Shown here piece by piece: positions 20,077 to 28,284 of a DNA stretch of 64,000 nt; position 1 is the stretch's first letter, and every line of letters begins with the position of its first letter. The stretch is taken from the NCBI GenBank assembly GCA_019120125.1, contig DWVR01000068.1, forward strand, positions 1 to 64,000, given 5' to 3'. Position numbers and translations under genes: made by a program. The DNA is from Candidatus Phocaeicola excrementigallinarum. Lineage in GTDB: Bacteria; Bacteroidota; Bacteroidia; Bacteroidales; Bacteroidaceae. Under the pieces are notes generated by a model. That model searched no databases. It was not told the DNA's origin and was given only the letters and a program-made list of their open reading frames with translations.

Positions 20077-20094
20077 TTACCTTTGCAAAGGTAA
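20077..20094. promoter_or_regulatory. Perfect 18-bp palindrome containing two opposed -7 elements
   Basis: TTACCTTTGCAAAGGTAA is fully symmetric. It carries TACCTTTG (TAnnTTTG) on both strands, between the leftward DUF1349 gene (leader about 98 bases) and the rightward LuxR-type gene (about 50 bases to its ATG). The polymerase could therefore be placed in only one direction at a time. Confidence 0.65.
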
Positions 20095-20140
20095 GGTATG
20101 GCAAGACAATACACAATGATTATAAATAACCATTTTTCTC

Positions 20141-20908
20141 ATGTCGCCGACTATGGACAGTAAAGATATATTGGACAAGGAGTTCTCCGCGCAGGACTTT
20201 GCGGAGGGACAGCCGTATGGGCAGATGCTGGACAGCTATAAGGATATAGCCCGCAACTATGCGCGGATGGAAAATGCCATTGCTGTATTGAGCGACTTGC
20301 GCGGCAACGCAAGTTACATCTACTACGGCGGTTTCTCACGGGTGCTGGGAATGGACAAATGTGGGGGAGAGAGCAAAGTGTCTTCCATCTGGGAAGAAGA
20401 GATCCTCGCACTCATCCATCCCGATGACCTGGCCGGCAAGCACTTGCAGGAGCTCTGTTTTTTCCATTTCATCAGACGCCAGCCCAAGAGGAAACGTGCC
20501 GATTATTATTTGACGAGCAAGCTTCGTATGAGAAACGGAATGAACAGTTATATCCCGGTGTCGCACCGGATGTTCTACGTCTCCACTCCCTCCGATACCG
20601 CCTTGTGGCTGGCGCTATGTCTTTATGGCCCTTTGCTGTTTGACATTCCCGCCAAGTGCCTGATAATAGACTCCTCTGACGGCCAGATGATAGAACTGGA
20701 CAAGCAGAATAACGGGAAGATACTGTCCGCCAGGGAGAAACAGGTGCTGGGGCTGATAGACAGGGGGATGACAAGCAAAGAGATAGCCGTAACATTGTCT
20801 GTCAGCGTGAATACAGTCAGCCGGCACAGGCAAGAGATTCTGGGCAAGCTTCAAGTGAAGAACTCCATTGAGGCCTGCCGGGTGGCAAAAGACCTGAGGC
20901 TGATATGA
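20141..20908 (+). CDS. LuxR-type transcriptional regulator with PAS-like sensor
   Basis: The 255-residue protein has an N-terminal region (about 40-170) with PAS-like features (YIYYGGFSRVLGMDK, LALIHPDDL), and a C-terminal LuxR/FixJ-type HTH (about 192-252). The HTH begins ILSAREKQVLGLIDRGMTSK with EIAVTLSVSVNTVSRHRQEI as the DNA-reading helix pair. There is no receiver domain, so it is not a classical response regulator. The ATG at 20153 (four codons later) is an alternative start. Its target may be the adjacent DUF1349 gene, with which it shares the palindromic promoter, or the convergent GH97 gene. Confidence 0.8.
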   Translation: MSPTMDSKDILDKEFSAQDFAEGQPYGQMLDSYKDIARNYARMENAIAVLSDLRGNASYIYYGGFSRVLGMDKCGGESKVSSIWEEEILALIHPDDLAGKHLQELCFFHFIRRQPKRKRADYYLTSKLRMRNGMNSYIPVSHRMFYVSTPSDTALWLALCLYGPLLFDIPAKCLIIDSSDGQMIELDKQNNGKILSAREKQVLGLIDRGMTSKEIAVTLSVSVNTVSRHRQEILGKLQVKNSIEACRVAKDLRLI

Positions 20909-20939
20909 GACGGTTCCGTCTCCCCCGGAAGGCCGGATC

Positions 20940-22871
20940 TTATCGGCGGTCCGGTTTCTTTATGCGCAGGCAGGCGCCGCCGCCCGGAGCCAGCCTGACC
21001 GGAATGGAGTCTCCTGATTCTACCTCCTGCATCCTCACCTGACAGGTCTCCCGGTTTGTCAGGTAATGGGCGTCCTCGCCGTCAAGCATCAGCTGCACCG
21101 TATAGGCGCCTTCAGGAAGGAAGGTCAAAGGAATGGACAAGGTACGCGCCTCTTCATTCGTGGCCGCACCGATCAGGTATTCCGTATCCGTCTCGCGCAT
21201 CATGACGATATATTCACCTATCTTTCCCATCAATGTCCTGCTTTCTTTCCAGGGCATCCGCTGGGCGGACAGGAAAGCCAGCAGTTCGGGATACTTGCGG
21301 TACATCTCCGGAATGTCTGGGATAATGGTCGCGCCGGAAAAAGTGATCAAGGTGCGGGCGGCTTCGGACACGACCGTAGAGGGAACCGGCTTGTTCTCGT
21401 CCACACGGGTCGTGTTGCCTTGCCGCAAGTCGAACATGCCGTTGTTCATGTCCAGCGGGCCTGCCAGCATGTTGACAAAGACCGATGTCACGAACGTTCC
21501 GGGTCCGAATACCCGGTGCGCGTCCAGTTGGGCCTGGCAATATTCACGGGTGACGGCATTGGGCCATGTGCGCATCTGTCCGTATGGGTGGACCGGTCCG
21601 TCGTGGAAATCAACCAGCAGCCTGTTTTCCGCGCATAAGCGGGTGATCTTCCGGGTCCACGCGTTCTTTTCTTCCGGAGTTCCGTTCATGAACCCGTACT
21701 TCACTCCGGCCGCGCCCCATTCGCGGTATTGTCTCAATGTTTTCTCAATCGGATACTTCCGTCCTCCCACATCGTTCAGATACAGCCAGATGCCGACCCC
21801 TTTCTCTTTTCCGTAGCTCAGGATGCGTCTCACATCGTCTGTCTTGCCGCCCGACACCGGATTGGACGTGCCGTCAAATTCCGGTCCATACCAGTTTGCG
21901 TCGAGCACCAGATACTTGAATCCTTGTTCCGCCGCGAAATCAACCATGCGCACCCACGACGGATATGTCATCGTGTAAGTGAAGCCGTCGTCCGTGATTG
22001 CGCCGTTTATGCGCCAGTCCCATACTGCCGTTCCCGGCTTTACCCATGAGAAGTCGCCCGAAGGCTCGGGGTTCAGCAGCTCGATCAAGTGTGAGTCGAC
22101 CATCTCGCCCGGAGTCCTTCCATGCAGGATGACACGCCAGGCGGAGACGTATCCCGGTTCCAGCCGCGCGGGCTTGGAGGCCACCTGAAACGTTCTGTCT
22201 CCTTTTGAGGATGACAAGAGCAAGGGTTCTCCTGTTCTTAAGTCCGCCTCGTGGAGTGCCATGAACTGGTTCTCTCCGGCTTGGACCGTCATCACCGGCT
22301 GGCGTTCCCCTTCCACCTCGCTCAGCTTGTCCGGTCCCAGGTTATGGTATTCTCCATTATAGAACCATGCCGTATAATCGCCGGCAAAGCTGTATTGAGT
22401 GCATTCGCTTTCGGTCTCCTCGCTCTGTCCGGCCTCTTGCGGAACAACATACCGGAAGGCGACCCCATCCTTGTATGCCCGGAACACTGCCTGAATCCGG
22501 CTGATTCCCTGATGTCCTTCCGGCGCCTTGAATGACAGGGTCAGTTCATTATACTGGTCCTTCACCTCCTGCCGTTTCCCCCATACCGGTTTCCATACGC
22601 CGTCGTGGCTGGATGCGGATGCCGAGACAGTCCAGTCCTTGCCGGGAATCATTCCCTGATGTTTCCCCTTGAATCCGATATGGGAGGAGGTGATGAGTTC
22701 CTCTCCCTGATCCGAGAAAGAGTAGACATAAAGTCCGGAAGAGTCTTTCTCAATGGACACTTCCAGTGCCTCGTCTGGAGAAACGACCCGGAAGCTATCG
22801 GCGGATGGCTGGCACGAACAAGACACGATGGCAAGACAAGCCATCGCCGGCAGGCATAAGGTTTGTTTCAT
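20940..22871 (-). CDS. Glycoside hydrolase family 97 protein
   Basis: The 643-residue secreted or lipidated enzyme (KQTLCLPAMACLAIVSCSC, lipobox VSCSC) has the GH97 layout. An N-terminal beta-sandwich (about 30-270) is followed by a TIM barrel (about 280-550; FKYLVLDANWYGPEF, YPIEKTLRQYREWGAAGVKY) and a C-terminal all-beta domain. Known GH97 members are Ca2+-dependent alpha-glucosidases (inverting) or alpha-galactosidases (retaining). Around the catalytic strands this protein has GVKYGFMNG and LLVDFHDGPVHPYG, which fit neither the HE base motif of SusB-like enzymes nor the KxDF nucleophile motif I expect of retaining ones. Specificity is open. It is not next to SusC/SusD genes here. Confidence 0.85.
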   Translation of the reverse strand: MKQTLCLPAMACLAIVSCSCQPSADSFRVVSPDEALEVSIEKDSSGLYVYSFSDQGEELITSSHIGFKGKHQGMIPGKDWTVSASASSHDGVWKPVWGKRQEVKDQYNELTLSFKAPEGHQGISRIQAVFRAYKDGVAFRYVVPQEAGQSEETESECTQYSFAGDYTAWFYNGEYHNLGPDKLSEVEGERQPVMTVQAGENQFMALHEADLRTGEPLLLSSSKGDRTFQVASKPARLEPGYVSAWRVILHGRTPGEMVDSHLIELLNPEPSGDFSWVKPGTAVWDWRINGAITDDGFTYTMTYPSWVRMVDFAAEQGFKYLVLDANWYGPEFDGTSNPVSGGKTDDVRRILSYGKEKGVGIWLYLNDVGGRKYPIEKTLRQYREWGAAGVKYGFMNGTPEEKNAWTRKITRLCAENRLLVDFHDGPVHPYGQMRTWPNAVTREYCQAQLDAHRVFGPGTFVTSVFVNMLAGPLDMNNGMFDLRQGNTTRVDENKPVPSTVVSEAARTLITFSGATIIPDIPEMYRKYPELLAFLSAQRMPWKESRTLMGKIGEYIVMMRETDTEYLIGAATNEEARTLSIPLTFLPEGAYTVQLMLDGEDAHYLTNRETCQVRMQEVESGDSIPVRLAPGGGACLRIKKPDRR

Positions 22872-22954
22872 ATCAAGGATGTTTTTAAGAATCATAATCG
22901 TTTTTTACAGATGGAATCGTATCATGAAGTGATCCCGTTTATGGTCAGATGTTA

Positions 22955-22962
22955 CAAAAATA
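22955..22962 (-). promoter_or_regulatory. -7 element for the GH97 gene
   Basis: Minus-strand TATTTTTG fits TAnnTTTG, about 84 bases before the ATG at 22871. No good -33 element is seen. Confidence 0.4.
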
Positions 22963-23011
22963 ATCAAACTCGCCCACATACAGATAGATTTTGGAGAAAT
23001 AATGCAAGCTG

Positions 23012-23196
23012 TTGGAAGTGAAAGTCCCGGAAAAACTTTTCCAAGGACTTCCGTCATTTTTGGCAGATTCATTGCCGGACAGGTGGGGCAATTTGGTTTT
23101 TGAGCGTTGGGCGTCCGAAAATCACATACCAAAACGGAAACTTACTTCCGTGGACAAGCTTTCTTTTATCGGAAGAAGGGGGATCACGTTTTTCGT
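23012..23196 (+). pseudogene. HipA N-terminal fragment
   Basis: The frame reads LFQGLPSFLADSLPDRWGNL followed by SVDKLSFIGRRG. This is the conserved end of the HipA N-terminal (couple_hipA) domain just before the kinase domain of HipA-type toxins. Upstream the frame has a TAA; downstream the kinase part is absent and the frame runs into the palindromic repeat at 23205. No HipB antitoxin gene is beside it. It is a remnant of a toxin-antitoxin gene. Confidence 0.7.
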
Positions 23197-23204
23197 CCAC
23201 AAAA

Positions 23205-23287
23205 AAAACGCCGAGGCGTTTTTTAAAAACGCTTCGACGTTTTGACTGAAACGCCCTGACGTTTTACCCAAAATGTCTAGACGTTTT
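23205..23287. repeat. Four-unit palindromic repeat element, copy A
   Basis: Four 18-bp quasi-palindromes of the form (A/G)AAACG-N6-CGTTTT start at 23205, 23226, 23248 and 23270 (spacing 21, 22, 22). They read AAAACGCCGAGGCGTTTT, AAAACGCTTCGACGTTTT, GAAACGCCCTGACGTTTT and AAAATGTCTAGACGTTTT. Copy B at 42160-42242 has the same spacing, and its second unit is identical. It lies between the HipA remnant and the 3' end of the OmpA-lipoprotein gene. Each unit could fold as a hairpin and several have A/T tracts like terminators. Confidence 0.85.
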
Positions 23288-23301
23288 TTCCTTGCCTCGG
23301 A

Positions 23302-24024
23302 TCACTGCAGCGTGCCTGCTTCGGCCTGCTGGATCATCTCCTGGCTGGCGTACATGTACACTTCCACACGGCGGTTCTCCTGCCGTCCGGCCTCGGTCGA
23401 GTTGTCGGCCACCGGATTGGCCTCGCCCATTCCTTCTACCGACTTGATCTGGTTGGGCGACACGCCGCATCCCAGCAGGTAGCTCGACACGCTCTGCGCA
23501 CGTTCCTGCGACAGGTCGAGGTTCTTCTGCACACTCTGCTCGGCGGTGGAGTTCTTCCAGCCGGTGTTGTCGGTATATCCGTACACGTTCACGTCCATGT
23601 CGCGGTTCTGGTTGAGCACGTTGTTGGCGAACTTGCTTAGTGACGCCTTTGCCGATGAGCTCAGCGTGGAACTGCTGGTGGAGAAGAGGATTCCCGAGTC
23701 GAAAGTCACTTTCACGGCCTGCAGTCCGTTGCTATCGGTCACTTTCTCCACTTCGGCACCCTGGATCTGCTCGGCCTGTTCGGCAGCCTTGTCCATCTTC
23801 CGTCCGATCAGCACTCCGGCTCCGGCACCTACCGCGCCGCCTACAGCCGCACCGATGGCCGCGCCCTTGCCGTGGCCGAAGATGCCGCCCAGAGCGGCTC
23901 CGAGTGCGGCGCCGCCTCCTCCGCCGATCAGTCCGCCTTTGGCGGTGTTCGTCATTCCACATCCGCTGAATGCCAGGCACGCGCTCAGCAATACAGCCAT
24001 TGAAGTCGTTTTGTTCATTTTCAT
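23302..24024 (-). CDS. OmpA-family lipoprotein with glycine zipper
   Basis: The 240-residue lipoprotein (lipobox AFSGC) has a glycine-zipper segment at about 30-75 (KGGLIGGGGGAALGAALGGI and similar), which likely inserts in the outer membrane. The OmpA-like peptidoglycan-binding domain follows at about 105-230: VTFDSGILFSTSSSTLS, YTDNTGWKNSTAEQ, LSQERAQSVSSYL and the ENRRVEV end. This YiaD-type layout anchors the outer membrane to peptidoglycan. It follows glyA by 33 bases and is the last gene of a leftward run. A second Met two codons later (24018) is an alternative start. Confidence 0.88.
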   Translation of the reverse strand: MKMNKTTSMAVLLSACLAFSGCGMTNTAKGGLIGGGGGAALGAALGGIFGHGKGAAIGAAVGGAVGAGAGVLIGRKMDKAAEQAEQIQGAEVEKVTDSNGLQAVKVTFDSGILFSTSSSTLSSSAKASLSKFANNVLNQNRDMDVNVYGYTDNTGWKNSTAEQSVQKNLDLSQERAQSVSSYLLGCGVSPNQIKSVEGMGEANPVADNSTEAGRQENRRVEVYMYASQEMIQQAEAGTLQ

Positions 24025-24057
24025 GTCTTGATTGTTTTAGTTAAGCGGTTTGTTTTG

Positions 24058-25338
24058 TCAATATGCGAAAAGAGGGTAGTTCTTCATCGTTTCGTTCACA
24101 CGGTGGCGTACGGACGCGATCACTTCCTCGTTGTCCACGTTCGAGAGGACCGTTTCGATCATTTCCGCGATTTCATACATCAGGTCCTCCTTGGCGCCGC
24201 GGGTCGTGATGGCCGGTGTGCCCAGACGGATTCCTGAGGTCTGGAACGCGGAGCGGGTGTCGAACGGCACCATGTTCTTGTTGACCGTGATGTCGGCGCT
24301 CACCAGTGCCTTCTCTGCCACCTTGCCGGTGAGGTCGGGGTATTTGGTGCGCAGGTCCACCAGCATCGAGTGGTTGTCCGTACCGCCGGACACGATGGTG
24401 AACCCTCTGTCCATGAGTGCCTGTGCCAGCACACGCGCGTTCTTCTGCACCTGCTTCTGGTATTCCTTGTATTCCGGCTGCAGGCATTCGTGGAAGGCTA
24501 CGGCCTTGGCCGCGATGACATGTTCCAGCGGACCGCCCTGGATGCCGGGGAATACGGCGGAGTCGAGCAGCTGCGACATCATCTTGATCTCGCCTTTCGG
24601 GGTTTTCTTGCCCCAGGGGTTGGGGAAGTCCTTGCCCATCATGATGACGCCTCCGCGCGGGCCGCGCAGTGTCTTGTGGGTGGTGGAGGTGACGATGTGC
24701 GCGTATTTCACCGGATTGTCGAGCAGTCCCGCCGCGATGAGTCCGGCAGGGTGTGCCATGTCGATCATCAGCAGTGCGCCCACTTTGTCGGCGATGTCGC
24801 GCATGCGCTTGTAGTCCCATTCGCGGGAGTAGGCCGAGCCGCCGCCCACAATCAGCTTCGGACGCTCGCGCAGGGCGATCTCTTCCATCTGGTCATAGTC
24901 CACGCGTCCGGTTTCCTTGTTCAGGTTGTATTCGCAGGGCGTGTAGAGGATTCCCGATGTGTTGACTGCCGAGCCGTGTGACAGGTGTCCGCCGTGGGCC
25001 AGATTCAGTCCCATGAACTTGTCGCCCGGGTTCAGCACGGCCAGGAATACGGCGGCGTTCGCCTGTGCTCCCGAGTGAGGCTGCACGTTGGCCCATTCCG
25101 CGCCGAAAATCTGTTTCAGGCGGTCGATGGCCAGCTGCTCGCTCTGGTCCACCACCTCGCAGCCTCCGTAGTAACGTTTGCCGGGATAGCCTTCCGCGTA
25201 TTTGTTGGTCAGGCACGACCCCATGGCCTGCATGACTTGGTCGCTCACGAAGTTTTCCGAAGCGATCAGCTCGATGCCTTTCAGCTGGCGCTGATGCTCC
25301 TTCTCAATGATGTCAAAAATCAAATCGTCTCTTTTCAT
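24058..25338 (-). CDS. glyA: Serine hydroxymethyltransferase
   Basis: The 426-residue PLP enzyme interconverts serine plus tetrahydrofolate with glycine plus methylene-tetrahydrofolate and is the main source of one-carbon units. Signatures are [19 protein letters not shown] at the N terminus, [17 protein letters not shown], and the PLP lysine in [15 protein letters not shown]. Full length, all motifs intact. It belongs to the leftward run from pyrB to the OmpA lipoprotein. The window also holds fhs, another folate one-carbon gene, 5 kb away. Confidence 0.96.
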   Translation of the reverse strand: MKRDDLIFDIIEKEHQRQLKGIELIASENFVSDQVMQAMGSCLTNKYAEGYPGKRYYGGCEVVDQSEQLAIDRLKQIFGAEWANVQPHSGAQANAAVFLAVLNPGDKFMGLNLAHGGHLSHGSAVNTSGILYTPCEYNLNKETGRVDYDQMEEIALRERPKLIVGGGSAYSREWDYKRMRDIADKVGALLMIDMAHPAGLIAAGLLDNPVKYAHIVTSTTHKTLRGPRGGVIMMGKDFPNPWGKKTPKGEIKMMSQLLDSAVFPGIQGGPLEHVIAAKAVAFHECLQPEYKEYQKQVQKNARVLAQALMDRGFTIVSGGTDNHSMLVDLRTKYPDLTGKVAEKALVSADITVNKNMVPFDTRSAFQTSGIRLGTPAITTRGAKEDLMYEIAEMIETVLSNVDNEEVIASVRHRVNETMKNYPLFAY

Positions 25339-25373
25339 GTTGTTGTCTCAATTATGTTTTTTATTCATACATT

Positions 25374-26111
25374 TCAGAATATCACTCCCACGGAGAAGCT
25401 CAGCACATTGAGGCGGCGCTTGATGGCCATCTCTCCCTCGTTGTAGGGCGGCTCGGTGGCGGCCTTGTCGTAGATGATGGATTCGGTGAAGTTGTGCAGT
25501 CCCACCTCGTACCGGAAGTCGATGAATATGTTCGAGAGGTTCACCGCCAGTCCCACCACGGCACTGTATCTGAAGGATTCCATCTCCTCCGTGATGCCTT
25601 CCTGAAGGAATCCGCTGTATTCGTTCCTGCTGTGCGCCTTCCATATCCAGCTCACTTTCGGCCCGGCCATGAAGGCCATTCCGTAGGGGTGCACGTCGAT
25701 GAACTTGTAGCCGTAGAGCAGGGGGATGTCGAATGTCGTGATGCGGCTCTTGATCAGTCCGCTTTCTTTCAGCAGTTCGGAGTTGGCCAGCGTGTAGGGG
25801 ATGGAGACACTTCCCTGCAGCACGTTGTAGGACAGCTCGGGCTGGATGAAATGGTGCTTCTTCATGTTGAAGCGGCAGAATACGGAGGCGAAGTATCCCA
25901 CCTTATAATTGTTCTGCATGTCCTCCAGCTCTTTCCCGCTGATGGAGAACCGGTCGGTGAAGAACATGGATGAGTTGAATCCCGCCCGTACGCCTATGTT
26001 CGCTACCGGTTGCCGCAGAGTGACCATTGGCGCGCTGGTGTTCTGTGCCGGCAGCGTCCCCGCCGCCAGCAGCCAGATACCTGTAAGGACGATAGCGATT
26101 CTCCTGCGCAT
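25374..26111 (-). CDS. PorT-like outer-membrane beta-barrel protein
   Basis: The 245-residue exported protein has a signal peptide (RRRIAIVLTGIWLLAAGTLPAQ) and about eight amphipathic beta strands: NIGVRAGFNSSMFFTD, FIQPELSYNVLQGSV, LLYGYKFIDVHPYGMAFMAG. It ends in LSFSVGVIF with a terminal Phe, a signal for BAM-dependent insertion. It fits the outer-membrane beta-barrel (PorT-like) family of Bacteroidetes, whose roles vary. It starts one base after the flavin reductase stop, so the two are co-transcribed. Confidence 0.8.
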   Translation of the reverse strand: MRRRIAIVLTGIWLLAAGTLPAQNTSAPMVTLRQPVANIGVRAGFNSSMFFTDRFSISGKELEDMQNNYKVGYFASVFCRFNMKKHHFIQPELSYNVLQGSVSIPYTLANSELLKESGLIKSRITTFDIPLLYGYKFIDVHPYGMAFMAGPKVSWIWKAHSRNEYSGFLQEGITEEMESFRYSAVVGLAVNLSNIFIDFRYEVGLHNFTESIIYDKAATEPPYNEGEMAIKRRLNVLSFSVGVIF

Positions 26112-26112
26112 C

Positions 26113-26679
26113 TCATTTCTTCTTTTCCACCGACCAGCCGAACTTTCCTATCTTTTCGCCCAGGCCGTAATATCCGCCGTGCACGTAGACCAGCAGTCCC
26201 GACTGTGCCAGCTCGAACTTGCCCGTCTCGCTGTTCAGGTATTTGTCGTCGGCCTGCACGTTCACCACGTCGGCGATGAACATGTCGTGCGAGCCCAGAG
26301 ACACGATCTCCTTCACCCGGCATTCGATGCATAGGGGGGACTCCTCGATGATGGGAGCCTTCACCGTCTTGGCCTTTCCGGGGGTGAGTCCCATTTCCTG
26401 GAACTTGTTGTGGTCTTTGCCCGACCGCACTCCGCACCAGTCGGTGGCATACGCCATGTCCTGTGTGGTGAGGTTGATGACGAACTCCATGTTCTTCTTC
26501 AGGATCGGGTAGGAGTGGCGTTCCGGCCTCACGGAGATGTAGCACATGGGCGGATTGGTGCACAGCGTGCCCGTCCATGCCACCGTGATGATGTTGTATT
26601 CTTCCTCGCAGCTTCCGCAGCTTACCATTACCGCCGGGAGCGGATAGATCATGGTGCCCGGTTTCCAGTCCTGTTTCAT
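26113..26679 (-). CDS. Flavin reductase family protein
   Basis: The 188-residue protein has the FMN-binding split-barrel of the flavin-reductase-like family: PLPAVMVSCGSCEEEYNIIT, AWTGTLCTNPPMCYISVRPE, and HDMFIADVVNVQAD. These proteins bind FMN and often supply reduced flavin or act as small flavoenzymes; the physiological partner is unknown. It begins three bases after pyrI and one base before the outer-membrane protein gene, in the same leftward operon. Confidence 0.87.
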   Translation of the reverse strand: MKQDWKPGTMIYPLPAVMVSCGSCEEEYNIITVAWTGTLCTNPPMCYISVRPERHSYPILKKNMEFVINLTTQDMAYATDWCGVRSGKDHNKFQEMGLTPGKAKTVKAPIIEESPLCIECRVKEIVSLGSHDMFIADVVNVQADDKYLNSETGKFELAQSGLLVYVHGGYYGLGEKIGKFGWSVEKKK

Positions 26680-26682
26680 GGC

Positions 26683-27147
26683 TTACAGCAGTTTGATTTT
26701 GTCCTTCGACTGTTCTCTTTCGCAATAGTGGCATTTCAGCAGTCCCTTTTCCTTGTCCACCACGTGGAACCAGGTCTGCATCGGCTCGTTGTTGGTGATG
26801 CACTTCGGGTTGTTGCATTTCACGATGCCTTTCAGCTCGTCCGGCATGATGACGGGTTTCTTCTCCACAACCTCATAGTCCTTGATGATGTTCAGCACGA
26901 TGTTCGGCGCCACCACTGACAGGCGGTTGATCTCTTCGGAGCTGAAGAAGCGGTCGGCGATCTTGATGATGCCCTTCTTGCCCAGCTTCTTGCTCTCGAG
27001 GTTGTTGCCGATGGTGATGTTCGCCGTCACCTCGTCGAGATGGAGCATCGCCACCACGGTGAACAGCTTGTCGGACGGTATATGGTCGATTACGGTGCCG
27101 TTTCTCAGCGCGGCCACCTGCAATTCTTTCTTTTCGTTCATGTTCAT
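26683..27147 (-). CDS. pyrI: Aspartate carbamoyltransferase regulatory chain
   Basis: The 154-residue regulatory subunit of ATCase has an N-terminal nucleotide-binding allosteric domain ([20 protein letters not shown]) and a C-terminal zinc domain with the four Cys ligands in CNNPKC and CHYC. It holds the catalytic trimers together and conveys CTP/ATP control. It follows pyrB by 32 bases. The start at 27147 is the first good Met; an in-frame ATG two codons later (27141) is equally possible, while longer upstream extension would overlap pyrB and lacks family similarity. Confidence 0.95.
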   Translation of the reverse strand: MNMNEKKELQVAALRNGTVIDHIPSDKLFTVVAMLHLDEVTANITIGNNLESKKLGKKGIIKIADRFFSSEEINRLSVVAPNIVLNIIKDYEVVEKKPVIMPDELKGIVKCNNPKCITNNEPMQTWFHVVDKEKGLLKCHYCEREQSKDKIKLL

Positions 27148-27179
27148 ATCGTTTGGTTGATGAAAAATTCCGGGTCTTG

Positions 27180-28121
27180 TCATTTCAGCGTGTCGGCCTT
27201 CACGTCGTCGAGCGTGATGCCCAGCACATCGCACAGGATAGCCTCGCGGGCATACAGGCCGTTCTTGGCTTGCTGGAAATAGTATGCTTTCGGATTGTCG
27301 TCCACATCGTAGGCGATCTCGTTTACGCGGGGCAGGGGGTGGAGAATGCGGAGGTTGGGCCGCGTGTACTCCAGCATCCTGTTGTGCAGGATGTACACGT
27401 CCTTCACTTTCTCGTATTCCATCAGGTCGGTGAAGCGTTCGCGCTGCACGCGGGTCATGTAAAGGATGTCCGCGTCGGCGATGGTCTCTTCCGTGAAGTC
27501 CGTATGCTCGAAATAGCGGATGTGGTTCTCCTCGCAGTAGAGCTTGTATTCTTCGGGCATTCGCAGCTCGTCGGGCGCGATGAAATGGAAGGTGGGGTTG
27601 AAGTGTCTCATGGCCATCAGCAGGGAGTGTACGGTACGTCCGTATTTCAGGTCGCCCACCAGATAGATGTTCAGGTTCTCAAGTGTCCCTTGTGTCTTAT
27701 ATATGGAATACAGGTCGAGCATGGTCTGCGAGGGATGCTGGTTCGCTCCGTCTCCCGCGTTTACGATGGGCACCGGCGCGGTCTCGCTGGCGTAGCGGGC
27801 CGCCCCTTCCAGATAGTGGCGCATCACGATGATGTCTGCGTAGTTGCTTACCATCATGATGGTGTCCTTGAGGGTCTCGCCCTTCGACGAGCTGGTCACT
27901 TTCGGGTCGGTGAATCCGATCACTTTCGCGCCCAGACGGTTTGCGGCGGTCTCGAAGCTCAGTCGGGTGCGGGTGGAGGGTTCAAAGAAAAGGGTCGCTA
28001 CTATCTTGCCGTCCAGCAGGCGCCGGTTCGGTTTCTTCTCGAATTCTTTTGCCATTTCCAGCAGGTAAAGGATCTTGTCTTTCGAGTGCTTGGCAATGGT
28101 GACAAAACTTTTATTTTCCAT
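27180..28121 (-). CDS. pyrB: Aspartate carbamoyltransferase catalytic chain
   Basis: The 313-residue catalytic subunit forms carbamoyl-aspartate in pyrimidine synthesis. The carbamoyl-phosphate site [20 protein letters not shown], the mobile-loop region [14 protein letters not shown], and [17 protein letters not shown] are all intact. With pyrI it makes the class B ATCase holoenzyme. It is first in a leftward run that continues with pyrI, flavin reductase, an outer membrane protein, glyA and an OmpA lipoprotein, and it has a consensus promoter. Confidence 0.96.
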   Translation of the reverse strand: MENKSFVTIAKHSKDKILYLLEMAKEFEKKPNRRLLDGKIVATLFFEPSTRTRLSFETAANRLGAKVIGFTDPKVTSSSKGETLKDTIMMVSNYADIIVMRHYLEGAARYASETAPVPIVNAGDGANQHPSQTMLDLYSIYKTQGTLENLNIYLVGDLKYGRTVHSLLMAMRHFNPTFHFIAPDELRMPEEYKLYCEENHIRYFEHTDFTEETIADADILYMTRVQRERFTDLMEYEKVKDVYILHNRMLEYTRPNLRILHPLPRVNEIAYDVDDNPKAYYFQQAKNGLYAREAILCDVLGITLDDVKADTLK

Positions 28122-28158
28122 ATTAAACGTTTTTGATGGCTGTTATAATATCGGAGTC

Positions 28159-28189
28159 CAAAGGTAGACAAAAAAAATAAATATTCAAA
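28159..28189 (-). promoter_or_regulatory. Promoter of the pyrB operon
   Basis: Minus-strand TTTG (28186-28189), 19 bases, TACCTTTG (28159-28166). The leader before pyrB is only about 30 bases, which leaves no room for a pyrimidine attenuator of the long-leader type. Confidence 0.7.
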
Positions 28190-28214
28190 TAAATGTTTCA
28201 TTCTTTCGGTTTTG

Positions 28215-28246
28215 TTGGAATATTCCACTGAATTTCTCTAAATTTG
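28215..28246 (+). promoter_or_regulatory. Likely promoter of the class A PBP gene
   Basis: TTG at 28215-28217, 21 bases, then TAAATTTG at 28239-28246, about 39 bases before the ATG at 28285. Confidence 0.5.
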
Positions 28247-28284
28247 CGGTTCAAAATAAAACTGGAAAATAGCATTCTATCAGT

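Noticed and set aside
23205..23287. CRISPR array
   Set aside because: Units are self-complementary, separated by only 3-4 bases, differ in their centres, and no cas genes are near. Listed as a palindromic repeat instead.
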